From positions 18,796 through 41,562 of the forward strand of contig DIZR01000006.1 in NCBI GenBank assembly GCA_002429425.1: a DNA stretch of 22,767 nucleotides, written 5' to 3'. The notes below the pieces were generated by a model, which was given only the letters and a program-made list of their open reading frames with translations, searched no databases and had not been told where the DNA came from. The position numbers and the translations under genes were made by a program. Below, one piece after another: positions 6,622-14,600 of this stretch (within the stretch, counting starts at the first letter, position 1; each line of letters opens with the position of its first letter). This stretch comes from Patescibacteria group bacterium UBA6023 (GTDB taxonomy: Bacteria; Patescibacteriota; Minisyncoccia; Phycocordibacterales; UBA6899).

Positions 6622-6693
6622 CTATTTTTTCTTTGCGATAACTTTTTTTGGTTTCTTCACCTCCTTCTTGATATTGTGGTCTCCGCGTCCCAT
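6622..6693 (-). CDS. Lysine-rich micro-protein 2 (23 aa)
   Basis: This short minus-strand frame encodes 23 residues beginning MGRGDHNIKKEVKKPKKV and ending IAKKK. It follows micro-protein 1 by 12 nt, and the two share the motif KKPKKV(V/I)AK, so they appear to be diverged duplicates. The protein is strongly basic with no hydrophobic segment, consistent with binding RNA or DNA or with a ribosome-associated micro-protein. The MGRGD start recalls the N-terminus of small basic ribosomal peptides of the THX type, but the rest does not match. It has no Shine-Dalgarno site. The case for it being a gene rests on the paralogous pair and on the terminator about 55 nt downstream. Confidence 0.6.
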   Translation of the reverse strand: MGRGDHNIKKEVKKPKKVIAKKK

Positions 6694-6705
6694 AGTGTAT
6701 GTAAA

Positions 6706-6771
6706 TTATTTTGCTACGACCTTCTTGGGTTTCTTTTTATTCTTCTGCTGTGCATTGTTTCCTTTTGCCAT
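6706..6771 (-). CDS. Lysine-rich micro-protein 1 (21 aa)
   Basis: This short minus-strand frame encodes 21 residues, beginning MAKGNNAQQKNKKKPKK and ending VVAK. It is the upstream member of a tandem pair with micro-protein 2 (6622-6693), with which it shares a basic KKPKKV core and a similar M-x-(K/R)-G start. The likely promoter on the minus strand is TTGCGA (6836-6831) and TGTATA (6811-6806), with a rather long 19-nt spacer, so this is tentative. No Shine-Dalgarno site is seen. It lies between the dioxygenase gene and the bidirectional terminator at 6540-6568. Similar tiny Lys-rich proteins occur in many bacteria without a known function, as far as I recall. Confidence 0.6.
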   Translation of the reverse strand: MAKGNNAQQKNKKKPKKVVAK

Positions 6772-6875
6772 AGATTGCTGATTATGTTCGTAATAAACAA
6801 ACGTATATACAGTGTAGCAGATTTTTGATGTCGCAACGTATGACAAAAAGTTTTACTGTTGATAACATATGCGCG

Positions 6876-7694
6876 TTATCCAATTTGTACTGCGCGCATG
6901 GAGATGGAACCATGCGAAATCCCCTCAACAGGGAATTGGATTTCCTCATTTTTATGTTGTGTTCCAAGTGCATAAAGGAGAGGCCAGTAGTGATCGGGGG
7001 TGGGTATTGCGAGTGCCGCCTTAGGTCCCAGTTTTTCGTAGTGAATGAGTGCGTTGTGGTCATGGTCATTGAGCAAATCCTTCGCTTGAAGATCAAACGT
7101 GACTGCCCAGTCAAATGGTTGTGCATTTTTTTCCCACGCAATTTTCCCAAGATTGTGTACGAGATTACCACTCCCCATGATGAGTACACCTTTTTCTCGC
7201 AACGGGCGAAGCATTGCGCCGAGTTCATAGTGCGCGCGGTGCCCGCGTGAAATGTCGATACTCATTTGAAATACGGGAATGTCTGCATTTGGAAACATGT
7301 GGACGAGGACACTCCACGTGCCATGGTCGATTCCCCAGTCAGTATCACCTGCGATGCCGGTTCCCGCGAGTAATTTTTTTGCTGCATTTGCATAGATCGG
7401 TGCACCGAAGCAGGGGTAACGAACATCGTAAAGTTCTTTTGGAAAACCCCAGAAATCATGAATTATTTTTGGTTTCTCAGTCACGTGTACTCGTGTTCCT
7501 TCAGTAAGCCAGTGCGCAGATATTGAGAGAATAGCTTTGGGACGAGGAATGGTAGTGCCGAGTTTTTTCCAGCCCTCCACATATGGGTTTTTCTCTATTG
7601 CGTTCATGGGGTTGCCATGCCCAACGAAAAGCGTGGGCATGCGTTCGGTATTCGGCAGTTGATCGCTCATGTATTTGAATTCGGTCAGTGTCAT
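6876..7694 (-). CDS. ygiD: DODA-type extradiol dioxygenase (4,5-DOPA dioxygenase-like)
   Basis: This is a 272-residue member of the class III extradiol (LigB-like) family, close to YgiD, which opens catechol rings such as that of DOPA using a bound metal. The metal ligands expected for YgiD are present: His26 in VGHGNPMNA, His61 in SISAHW and His235 in PTPDHYW, with the catalytic-region DHGTW at 123-127. The length is usual for the family. The start at 7694 fits a promoter whose -10 lies 9 nt upstream; a second Met at 7670 (MSDQLPNTERMP) is the alternative. A small dyad hairpin overlaps the stop codon. The gene stands alone, opposite to its neighbours, with no other aromatic-degradation gene near it, which hints at horizontal acquisition or a different substrate. 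Confidence 0.9.
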   Translation of the reverse strand: MTLTEFKYMSDQLPNTERMPTLFVGHGNPMNAIEKNPYVEGWKKLGTTIPRPKAILSISAHWLTEGTRVHVTEKPKIIHDFWGFPKELYDVRYPCFGAPIYANAAKKLLAGTGIAGDTDWGIDHGTWSVLVHMFPNADIPVFQMSIDISRGHRAHYELGAMLRPLREKGVLIMGSGNLVHNLGKIAWEKNAQPFDWAVTFDLQAKDLLNDHDHNALIHYEKLGPKAALAIPTPDHYWPLLYALGTQHKNEEIQFPVEGISHGSISMRAVQIG

Positions 7695-7703
7695 GATTCT
7701 TTT

Positions 7704-7732
7704 ATTGTCACCTGCACATACAGGTGAGTCAA
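7704..7732 (-). promoter_or_regulatory. ygiD promoter with operator-like dyad in the spacer
   Basis: On the minus strand, TTGACT (7732-7727) and GACAAT (7709-7704) are 17 nt apart, with the ygiD ATG 9 nt beyond the -10. The spacer holds the perfect inverted repeat TCACCTG (7708-7714) and CAGGTGA (7721-7727) around CACATA, overlapping both promoter elements. This is where a repressor would bind, so ygiD may be controlled by a regulator outside the window. Confidence 0.5.
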
Positions 7733-7792
7733 TGGTATTTTTTGTGCTAATAATTGTGGATAACTCTTATCCCGACATCCTTATTAGTCATA

Positions 7793-7798
7793 TATAAT
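7793..7798 (+). promoter_or_regulatory. TATAAT -10 box for a noncoding transcript
   Basis: This is a perfect TATAAT with no convincing -35 at 17 nt. It lies 4-5 nt before GGGAC at 7803-7807, a plausible transcript start that can pair with GTCCC at 7882-7886. Confidence 0.5.
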
Positions 7799-7802
7799 GA
7801 AT

Positions 7803-8215
7803 GGGACTTTTTCGCATACTACATATTGTGTACTTTTTATTAAGCACATAATATGTAGTGTGAGAAAATCCATCCTAATGGGTCCCACACTATGTTCCAG
7901 CATATACGCATATTAGTGCAATAAGGAAAACATTGTACTGAGAGGAAGTATTTGCGTATCTTTCATATCGACATCATCAAACTATGTACATGTCTACAGC
8001 ATCGTACATACAAGAAGATGAAGAAATACATCATGGAACTTATATATCAATGAATTCGCCGTCAGATGTTTGAGAGCAAAAGTTGCGATAGCCAATCGTT
8101 CTCCCGCATGAAAGTGTACCTGTAGTATGCTTCGTGCCAGAGTGCATGCTCACTGAAAGATAACGTCGAATTACCATAACACCACGTCTCGGCAAAGACG
8201 TGGTGTTATGTTTTT
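7803..8215 (+). ncRNA. Candidate structured noncoding RNA, about 410 nt, unidentified
   Basis: The stretch between ygiD and the adenylate kinase gene has no credible reading frame. It runs from a TATAAT box to a strong intrinsic terminator. It begins with a long hairpin: ACTACATAT-type arms at 7815-7826 and 7851-7862 pair over 12 bp, with further pairs inside (TGTG/CACA, CTT/AAG) and outside (GGA and TTTTC with GAAAATCC). The segment TGGGAC (7802-7807) can also close on GTCCCA (7882-7887). A second hairpin, TATGTAC and GTACATA with inner ATG/CAT, lies at about 7984-8011. I looked for RNase P, tmRNA, 4.5S and 6S hallmarks and did not find them. It could be a new small RNA or simply spacer with a terminator. 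Confidence 0.45.
8175..8215 (+). terminator. Strong intrinsic terminator
   Basis: CATAACACCACGTCT (8175-8189) and AGACGTGGTGTTATG (8196-8210) form a perfect 15-bp stem with a 6-nt loop followed by TTTTT. No protein gene on the + strand lies within 1.5 kb upstream, so it must end a noncoding transcript. It also insulates the next promoter, whose -35 starts inside its T-run. Confidence 0.92.
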
Positions 8216-8242
8216 GGAAATTTCTCTTCCATCTGCTACACT
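8214..8242 (+). promoter_or_regulatory. Promoter of the adenylate kinase gene (leaderless)
   Basis: TTGGAA (8214-8219) and TACACT (8237-8242) are 17 nt apart, with TG one base before the -10. The -10 ends 6 nt before the ATG at 8249, so transcription should start on or next to the A of the start codon. Confidence 0.65.
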
Positions 8243-8248
8243 CCGTTT

Positions 8249-8854
8249 ATGCATAAAGAAACATTCATATTTATTGGTGCATCGGGATCGGGAAAGGGTA
8301 CTCAAGTGTCGCTCCTCAAGGAGGAGCTGAGAAAAAAGGATTCTGAGACACCAATTTTTTATCTCCAGACCGGTCAGTATTTCCGTGAATTCATCAAGGG
8401 GGATTCGTATGCATCGCAAATGGCGCGTGAGGCAATCGACAATGGAGAGCGCGCTCCGGATTTTCTTGCCATGTATATTTGGTCTGATATTTTTACGAAA
8501 AATCTCAAGGGAAATGAACATCTTATTGTGGACGGTTCACCACGTTCGTTAAATGAAGCACAAAACCTTGATATCGCGATGAAGTTTTTTAAGCGCGAAC
8601 AACCCGTTGTTGTCTATTTAAAAGTTTCAGCAGAATGGTCAATTCAACACTTACTTGAGCGAGCAAAGAAGGATTCACGTGCTGATGATTCCATGGTGGG
8701 TATCAAAAAGCGTGTTGCATGGTTTGAGCAAGATGTACTTCCTGCGATTAATTATTATCGTCGTGATAGGGATTATGATTTTGTGGAAATTGACGGGGAG
8801 CAGTCCATTGAAAAAGTGCATGCAGACATCATGCGTAACGTCTTCGGCTCCTGA
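8249..8854 (+). CDS. adk: Adenylate kinase family nucleoside monophosphate kinase
   Basis: This is a 201-residue P-loop kinase of the adenylate kinase family, which interconverts ATP+AMP and 2 ADP. The P-loop GASGSGKGT is at residues 10-18, the NMP-binding start TGQYFREF at 41-48 corresponds to the usual STGDxxR region, and DGSPRS at 95-100 is the counterpart of DGFPRT. The LID is short and lacks zinc cysteines; after it comes RADDSMVGIKKRV, the usual Arg-x-Asp-Asp block. The NMP site differs enough from standard Adk that another NMP specificity is possible. It has a leaderless-type promoter directly behind a strong terminator and is followed by hairpin elements E and F and then map. The secY gene that often precedes adk-map is not here. 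Confidence 0.85.
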   Translation: MHKETFIFIGASGSGKGTQVSLLKEELRKKDSETPIFYLQTGQYFREFIKGDSYASQMAREAIDNGERAPDFLAMYIWSDIFTKNLKGNEHLIVDGSPRSLNEAQNLDIAMKFFKREQPVVVYLKVSAEWSIQHLLERAKKDSRADDSMVGIKKRVAWFEQDVLPAINYYRRDRDYDFVEIDGEQSIEKVHADIMRNVFGS

Positions 8855-8855
8855 T

Positions 8856-8968
8856 GGTAATTTGGGTACATTACTGTGTTGCCTACAGTCATGAATTTCT
8901 TCAAAGTATTATTTATACGCCTCATAAATATCATGACTTTGGCGCCTTGTACTGTACCTCAAATAACC
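8856..8968 (+). repeat. Structured intergenic element E
   Basis: This hairpin-family copy begins one base after the adenylate kinase stop. GGTAATTTGGGTACA (8856-8870) pairs with TGTACCTCAAATAACC (8953-8968) with few mismatches. The left motif is ACTGTGTTGCC, the inner stem AGTCATGA/TCATGACT is strong, the apical loop is GTATTATTTATAC and the right motif is TTTGGCGCCTTGTACTG. Confidence 0.75.
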
Positions 8969-8972
8969 ACCA

Positions 8973-9037
8973 GGTTAAATTTTAATAATACTCAACAAGA
9001 TTGCTCCTCGGCACCTCGCATTACACTCAAAATAACC
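8973..9037 (+). repeat. Structured intergenic element F (short copy)
   Basis: This 65-nt relative lies 4 nt after element E. GGTT..ATTTT (8973-8983) pairs with AAAATAACC (9029-9037). It keeps the right motif CTCCTCGGCACCTCGCATTACACTCAAA but lacks the central apical hairpin and a clear left motif, so it looks like a deletion derivative. Confidence 0.6.
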
Positions 9038-9084
9038 ATCAAGCTTATTTTCAAAAATGGTATTTCTCGGAAATTACTTGACAC

Positions 9085-9113
9085 TTCACAAATTCAGTGT
9101 GGTGTGTTAATAT
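9085..9113 (+). promoter_or_regulatory. Promoter of map (leaderless)
   Basis: TTCACA (9085-9090) and TAATAT (9108-9113) are 17 nt apart, and the -10 ends 6 nt before the map ATG. A perfect TTGACA at 9078-9083 is also present but 24 nt from the -10. Together with 8214-8242 and 14852-14880 this is the same leaderless geometry. Confidence 0.6.
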
Positions 9114-9119
9114 ACGCAA

Positions 9120-9884
9120 ATGGCAAAATTCAAAACAAGCGATGAAATAGTACTGCTCCGTGAATCGGGAAAACGTCTTGCGCGTGTGTTAAATGCAGTT
9201 GCAAAAGAAATTAAACCCGGAGTTACGACGAAGCACCTCGATGAGATTGCGGAAAAACTTATTCGTGCAACGGGAGATACTCCACCATTTTTAAACTATA
9301 CCCCTCACGGGGTGAAGGTGCCCTTTCCCGCATCTCTTTGTGTGTCGGTGAATGATGAGATTGTGCACGGAATTCCCGGGGAACGCATTATTCAAAATGG
9401 AGATATTGTTTCCATTGACCTCGGACTTACGCATAATGGAATGATTACTGATTCGGCGCTTACTGTCGCAGTCGGAAATGTTCCCGACGAAGTGACGGAG
9501 CTGATCACTGAGACGAAGCGCGGACTTATGGAGGGAATCAAAGCGATTCGTCCTGGCGCACGCATCGGGGATATTGGTGCTGCGATCGAGCGCGTTGCAC
9601 AAAGTCATGGTTACGGTATCGTACGCGAACTCGGTGGACATGGCGTAGGACATGCAGTGCACGAAGAACCATACGTGCCAAATTATGGAAGAAAGGGGAC
9701 TGGTCCACTGCTTAAACCCGGGATGGTCATCGCTATTGAGCCGATGTTTATGCTTGGGCGTGAGAATATCATGCTTCTCCCTGATGCGTATACCGTAGTG
9801 ACCGAAGACGCATCACTCTCCGCCCACTTTGAACATTCGGTTGTGGTGACAAAAACAGGGGTTGAAATTTTAACTATAGAATAA
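9120..9884 (+). CDS. map: Methionine aminopeptidase, type I
   Basis: This is a 254-residue type I methionine aminopeptidase, which removes the initiator Met from nascent proteins. All metal ligands are in place: Asp100 and Asp111 (SIDLGLTHNGMITDSA), His174 (GGHGVGH), Glu207 (IEPMF) and Glu238 (FEHS). The substrate-binding histidines are His83 (IVHGIPG) and His181 (VHEEP). The catalytic domain has normal length with no N-terminal zinc extension. The start follows a promoter 6 nt upstream, so the message is predicted to be leaderless. It is followed one base after its stop by a small gene and then the JAMM-like gene, probably one operon. Confidence 0.97.
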   Translation: MAKFKTSDEIVLLRESGKRLARVLNAVAKEIKPGVTTKHLDEIAEKLIRATGDTPPFLNYTPHGVKVPFPASLCVSVNDEIVHGIPGERIIQNGDIVSIDLGLTHNGMITDSALTVAVGNVPDEVTELITETKRGLMEGIKAIRPGARIGDIGAAIERVAQSHGYGIVRELGGHGVGHAVHEEPYVPNYGRKGTGPLLKPGMVIAIEPMFMLGRENIMLLPDAYTVVTEDASLSAHFEHSVVVTKTGVEILTIE

Positions 9885-9885
9885 A

Positions 9886-10089
9886 ATGAGCATTCACAAT
9901 GTCACTCGCGAAGAATGCATAACGGAGGGAGTAAATATCCAGCTTGCTTACCAATTCTTTATGTCCGAATTGGAGTATATCAATACGGAGCGCGGACTAT
10001 TGTTACAGGAGGCAACACGTATGCTCGAAGAGGCGGCTGCGGAAAAATTGCGACGACGGATTCACGAACAATTTCATCATGGAAACTGA
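9886..10089 (+). CDS. Small helical protein, 67 aa, unknown
   Basis: This 67-residue protein starts one base after the map stop (TAAAATG), which supports translational coupling. It begins MSIHNVTREECITEGVN and its second half is a charged helix (LLLQEATRMLEEAAAEKLRRRI). It has no transmembrane segment and no recognisable domain. Its last codons overlap the start of the next gene by 11 nt in another frame. Tight packing between two clear genes is the main evidence. A role connected with the downstream JAMM-like protein is possible from context only. Confidence 0.7.
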   Translation: MSIHNVTREECITEGVNIQLAYQFFMSELEYINTERGLLLQEATRMLEEAAAEKLRRRIHEQFHHGN

Positions 10090-11554
10090 CCCAACGCAAT
10101 TACCGACGACAGAGACCATACCACAGGATATAAATTCCATGGAGATTTTTTCTCATTCAGAGAATTTGATTAATGCATCAGAAGCGTTGCGTGCGGATAT
10201 TGAGGGAATGAATGATTCTTCAGTCGAGCTTATGGAGCATGTAATGGCAGATCCACTTAGTGAAAGAGTGATGGCGCAGGGGGTGAGTCTCGGACTTTCA
10301 GAAGAAGAAGTCTCTGCGGTCATGAAGTCGAGTGCATACATCGAAGAAGATGTGGCACTCCGAAATAAAGCGCAAACACTATATGGAGCATTTTGTGCAC
10401 GTCTTGTACAAGCGGCGCACATTGGGCTCTCCGCGCTTGCAATTGGTACATCTGCTCCAACGTTTGCGGAGTCTCACGGAGTGCTTCCGCAAGAAGCGCT
10501 CACAATAACACAATCATTAGAGGAAGAAAAAATACCTCGCACGCATGAGGAGGCGTATGCACGACTACGAGAATCTATTCTCGCACCCACGGAACACGTG
10601 GGAGTATTTGTACATAAAGAAGATAGTACGTCGTTTACTCCGGAGGTATTTCGAAGCGGAAGTTCAAACGCCGTTGGTTTGGGTGATAAAGGCGATGAAG
10701 AACTTAAAAAAGCGATGGAATCGAACACTTCCGATATTGAAGTAGCCCATACGCATCCGATTAATGAAGGAACGGGAAGTACCTACTTGGATAAAAAGGA
10801 TGAAGATATTCTGCATCATGGAGGTATCCCGCATATTGCAATGCCCCCTTCGTCTACTGATCTCATGGGTTTACTCGATGATAATATCTACAAATATCCG
10901 CCTGCACAATTTTCCGGACGGGTCATCGACCCCTCTGGTGAATGGGAGTACGGGATCAGCGATAGTGCCGCACCGTTCATTGTTGAAATGCATGAATCAT
11001 TGGATGAAATCGAAGAGAAGGATGGGAAAATGATATTCTCTGAGGACGAACGAGCATATTTAAAAAAGATCGGGCTTGATGATGAAGATCTCCATCCGAT
11101 TTTATTGCTCAACAAATTATCCTCAATCAACGCTACTGATCCGCTCGCCGTATCTATACAACAAAAAGTTAAGGCAGTCATTTCGTTCGTGAATAAGACC
11201 ATAGGAAAAAATGTTAACGCTGCGGATATGGAAAAGTTTAATAGCCTTGAAGGAGGAATAAGTCCATGGTTACACCCCGGGACTCCCGAGGGTGATGCGG
11301 AGATCGCAAGGCGTGAGCGCATTGCCTCAGAGCTTGGATTTCGTTTGAAATATACACCAAATACCATAGCAACAAAGACAGAATATGTTGACACGGGCAG
11401 TGGTACGATTTTTCAAATGAGTAAAACGATTAATCCTGATGATCCCAAGTCTTTGCGTAACAAAATTCCCATTGTCGGTAAAGACGAGTCTTCATTCGTT
11501 ACCGTAATTGAAGATATCCCCGCTGCATCGCTTGAAAATGAGGAAGGAAAGTAA
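10079..11554 (+). CDS. JAMM/MPN-type metalloprotease-like protein, 491 aa
   Basis: The ATG at 10079 overlaps the end of the preceding small gene; the frame is open further upstream but would duplicate that gene's sequence out of frame. The N-terminal 130 residues are helical and acidic. From about 170 the pieces of a JAMM zinc-protease site appear in order: Glu172 in TEHVGVFVH (the usual E-x-x-G-x-hydrophobic pattern), His224 and His226 in VAHTHP, and Ser258 to Asp261 in PPSSTD. SGRVIDPSGEWEY at 279-291 then fits the strand seen after the active site in such domains. The gap between HTHP and S-x-x-D is about 30 residues instead of the usual 6-8, so an insertion is present. The C-terminal 200 residues are unassigned. 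JAMM domains cut isopeptide or peptide bonds; the target here is unknown. Family call is by motif only. Confidence 0.65.
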   Translation: METDPTQLPTTETIPQDINSMEIFSHSENLINASEALRADIEGMNDSSVELMEHVMADPLSERVMAQGVSLGLSEEEVSAVMKSSAYIEEDVALRNKAQTLYGAFCARLVQAAHIGLSALAIGTSAPTFAESHGVLPQEALTITQSLEEEKIPRTHEEAYARLRESILAPTEHVGVFVHKEDSTSFTPEVFRSGSSNAVGLGDKGDEELKKAMESNTSDIEVAHTHPINEGTGSTYLDKKDEDILHHGGIPHIAMPPSSTDLMGLLDDNIYKYPPAQFSGRVIDPSGEWEYGISDSAAPFIVEMHESLDEIEEKDGKMIFSEDERAYLKKIGLDDEDLHPILLLNKLSSINATDPLAVSIQQKVKAVISFVNKTIGKNVNAADMEKFNSLEGGISPWLHPGTPEGDAEIARRERIASELGFRLKYTPNTIATKTEYVDTGSGTIFQMSKTINPDDPKSLRNKIPIVGKDESSFVTVIEDIPAASLENEEGK

Positions 11555-11622
11555 CTTCTCGCGCTTCTGAAAAAAATGGAGTTCTTCTCCTTGCTCATTA
11601 TAGAGAAGCAGAAAAATCTGGC

Positions 11623-11651
11623 GTGCCATTTCTAAATACTTCCTCTATAAT
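11623..11651 (+). promoter_or_regulatory. Promoter of the TraG-like ATPase gene
   Basis: A perfect TATAAT (11646-11651) has GTGCCA (11623-11628) 17 nt upstream as a weak -35. The -10 ends 9 nt before the ATG, leaving a leader of about 3 nt. GGGGA close to the ATG is probably too near to work as a Shine-Dalgarno site. Confidence 0.6.
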
Positions 11652-11660
11652 AGGGGAAGC

Positions 11661-14600
11661 ATGGAACCCACCGAGAAACAGTTTGAATTGCCAAAGTTTT
11701 CTTCACCGGAAGAAGAGTTGCGCTATCTTCGTGAGCGCGTCACTCATAGTGAACACAAACTTTGGCAGGAGCAAGTCCCCGTAAGACAAGAATCAATAAT
11801 TTCTGAGCAGGTTATTGAATACGCCAAATCATCTCCACAAGCCACACTTGAGGAGCATATGATAATGGAGAATCCACAGTTTGAGTCTGTTGTTGAACAT
11901 ATTAGCTCTCTTCCGCATCGCGAGAAGGTGCGCGAGCTGTACCGCATTCTTGCAGAGAAAGGAGTATTAAATGCGGTCAAGGTCGCTCAGTCGCAAAATA
12001 ACCCACACATTGAGGAGGATTTTCATCGCGTGCTTGTGGAGTATGTGAAAAGTGGTGCACTTGTACCTGGACTCGACAAGGAGCGCGAACTGGCGAAAGA
12101 ATTACACATGAGCGTATACGAGATAACTCTTCCATTTGCGGGAAGTAGTGATAATGCGGAGGTTATTTCTTTTAAGGATGTCATGAACGCGATGGAGCGT
12201 TTTTATATTGGCATGCTTCCAAGTACGGATAAATCTTTGTATCAATATGGACCAGTCGTGCTTGAGATCGCATTATCAAATTTTTCAAACGATATTGTTT
12301 TCTATATCTCAGTACAAGAACACATGAAGGATCTTTTCTTGAAGCAGATACTGGGTGCATTTCCAATGGCAAAAATTGAAGAAAATCCGGGAGATTTTAA
12401 TATTTTTAATGAGTTTGGGGTAACAACTGCTTCGTATGGTGAAGCGATAAGCAATTTTGTATATCCAATTCAGATGATGGAAGAAGGGGACAAGGACCCA
12501 TTCACGGTAATTTTAAATTCATTTACGAATATTGAACGTGAAGGTGAGGGTGCTGCGGTACAAATTATTTTTTTCCCTGAAACGGAAAATCTGACAGGAA
12601 AGATCAAGTATGCAATGGGACAAATTCATCAAGGGGTAACCGTTGCGCGCGCAACAAACATCCCACTTTCAACGGGTGGTGTCATTGCAAAGACATTTAC
12701 TGAATTTTTCCATACACAGGTGAAGGAACAAAAAAAGGATGCAAAGCCTGATGGGAAGGAGTTGGAGTTTTCACAAAAGGCGGTCGCCATGATGGAGGAA
12801 AAAATAAAATCACCGCTCGTGCGTGCGAATATTCGCGTTATTGTTTCATCAACAAGCTATGACCGTGCAGATGCTATTCGCACTTCCGTGGAAGCAGCAT
12901 TCAGCCAGTTTAATCGACCTCAGGGTGGAGGAATCAAATTTAGCAGAATTGAAAAAGCAAAACTTGAACGTGTTATCCATCAATTTACCTATCGTGAAAA
13001 AAATGAAGATGAAGTTGTTGTCTTAAACACAAAAGAACTTGCAAGTCTCTATCATCTTCCCGGTACGGTGTCACAAAAGGATGTACCACAGCTGAAGACT
13101 ATTAAGACCACTTCTGCTCCTGCACCATCAGATCTTCCCAGTGAGGGAACACTCATCGGTATTAATAAATATCGTGGAGTATCACGTGAAGTGAGGCTCA
13201 CAAAAGCAGACCGCCTTCGCCATCTTTATACACTTGGACAAACCGGTGCGGGAAAATCCGTGTTCCTCAAAAATCTGGCAGTTCAGGATATTTTGGCGGG
13301 CAACGGTGTGTGCTTTATCGATCCGCACGGCTCTGATGTGCAGGATATACTCGCAGCCGTGCCACCAGAACGTATTGATGATGTGATTTATTTTGACCCT
13401 ACGTATACTCCGAGACCGTTTGCACTCAACATGCTTGAGTATGACATCAATCATCCTGAGCAAAAGATATTTGTGGTGAATGAAATGCTTTCAATCTTTA
13501 AAACCCTTTATGCTTCTTCGCCAGAGTCGATGGGTCCCGCATTTGAGCAGTATTTTCGTTACTCAACATTGCTCGTAATGGAAGATCCGGAAAGTGGAAA
13601 TACGTTGCTCGAAATTCCTCGTGTGATGGCTGATGTGAACTTTCGCAATCTAAAACTTTCCCGTTGCAAAAATCCTATCGTAGTGCAATTCTGGCGCGAC
13701 ATCGCAGGGAAGACAACCGGTGAGTCGGGTCTGCAAAATATGATTCCGTACATTACGAACAAGTTCGACATCTTTATTTCAAATGAAGTGATGCGCCCAA
13801 TCATTGCACAAGAGAAATCTTCATTTAATTTCCGTGACATCATGGATAACAAGAAGATCCTTTTAGTCAATCTCGCAAAAGGAAAACTTGGCGAGATAAA
13901 TGCGAACCTCCTCGGACTCATTATTGTAGGAAAATTCTTAATGGCGGCGATGTCGCGTGTCGATTCATTCGGAAAGCCACTTCCTGATTTCTATCTCTAT
14001 GTCGATGAATTTCAGAATATTTCGACTCCCTCGATTGCCGCGATTCTTTCTGAGGCACGCAAATATGGACTTTCGCTCAATCTTGCCCATCAATATATTG
14101 CACAACTCCGTCCTGACATAAAGGATGCCGTATTTGGCAACGTCGGGAATATGGTGGTTTTTCGTGTTGGTGCCGAGGATGCGCAGTTCTTGGAATCGCA
14201 ATTTGCTCCAATATTCAAGGCGTCCGATATCATGAAAATTGAAAATAGGAATGCGTTTGCAAAAATTCTTATTAACGGAAAGCCCGTGTCTCCCTTTAAT
14301 CTTGAAATGCTCCCACCACCAACGGGTCATCCTGAAATATGTGATAAGCTAAAGAATCTTTCATATCTTAAATATGGACGTGACCGTAAGACCGTCGATG
14401 ATGCGATCCTCAAGCGATATGCGGAAGGGAAACAGCAACCCGCAGTACAAGCGGTGCGTCCTCCCGCACCACCTACTCCACCGTCTGCACCTCGCCCCAT
14501 CATCACACCTCCAATTCCTGTCACACCTACGCAAACTGCTTCTCAATTCGCCGATGCATTTGCCCGCGCCCAGATGCAAAATCCTGCGACACAAGTTGGG

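Noticed and set aside
7940..7965. GAGAGGAAGT resembling the RNase P P4 motif
   Set aside because: It departs from the conserved GAGGAAAGTCC and there is no partner ACAGAA...GGCTTA segment downstream.
8075..8115. tmRNA-like tag frame (GCA start, about 11 codons, TGA stop) in the candidate RNA
   Set aside because: The tag does not end in the usual Leu-Ala-Ala, and neither the tRNA-like T-arm nor a CCA-side acceptor stem pairing with the 5' end is present.
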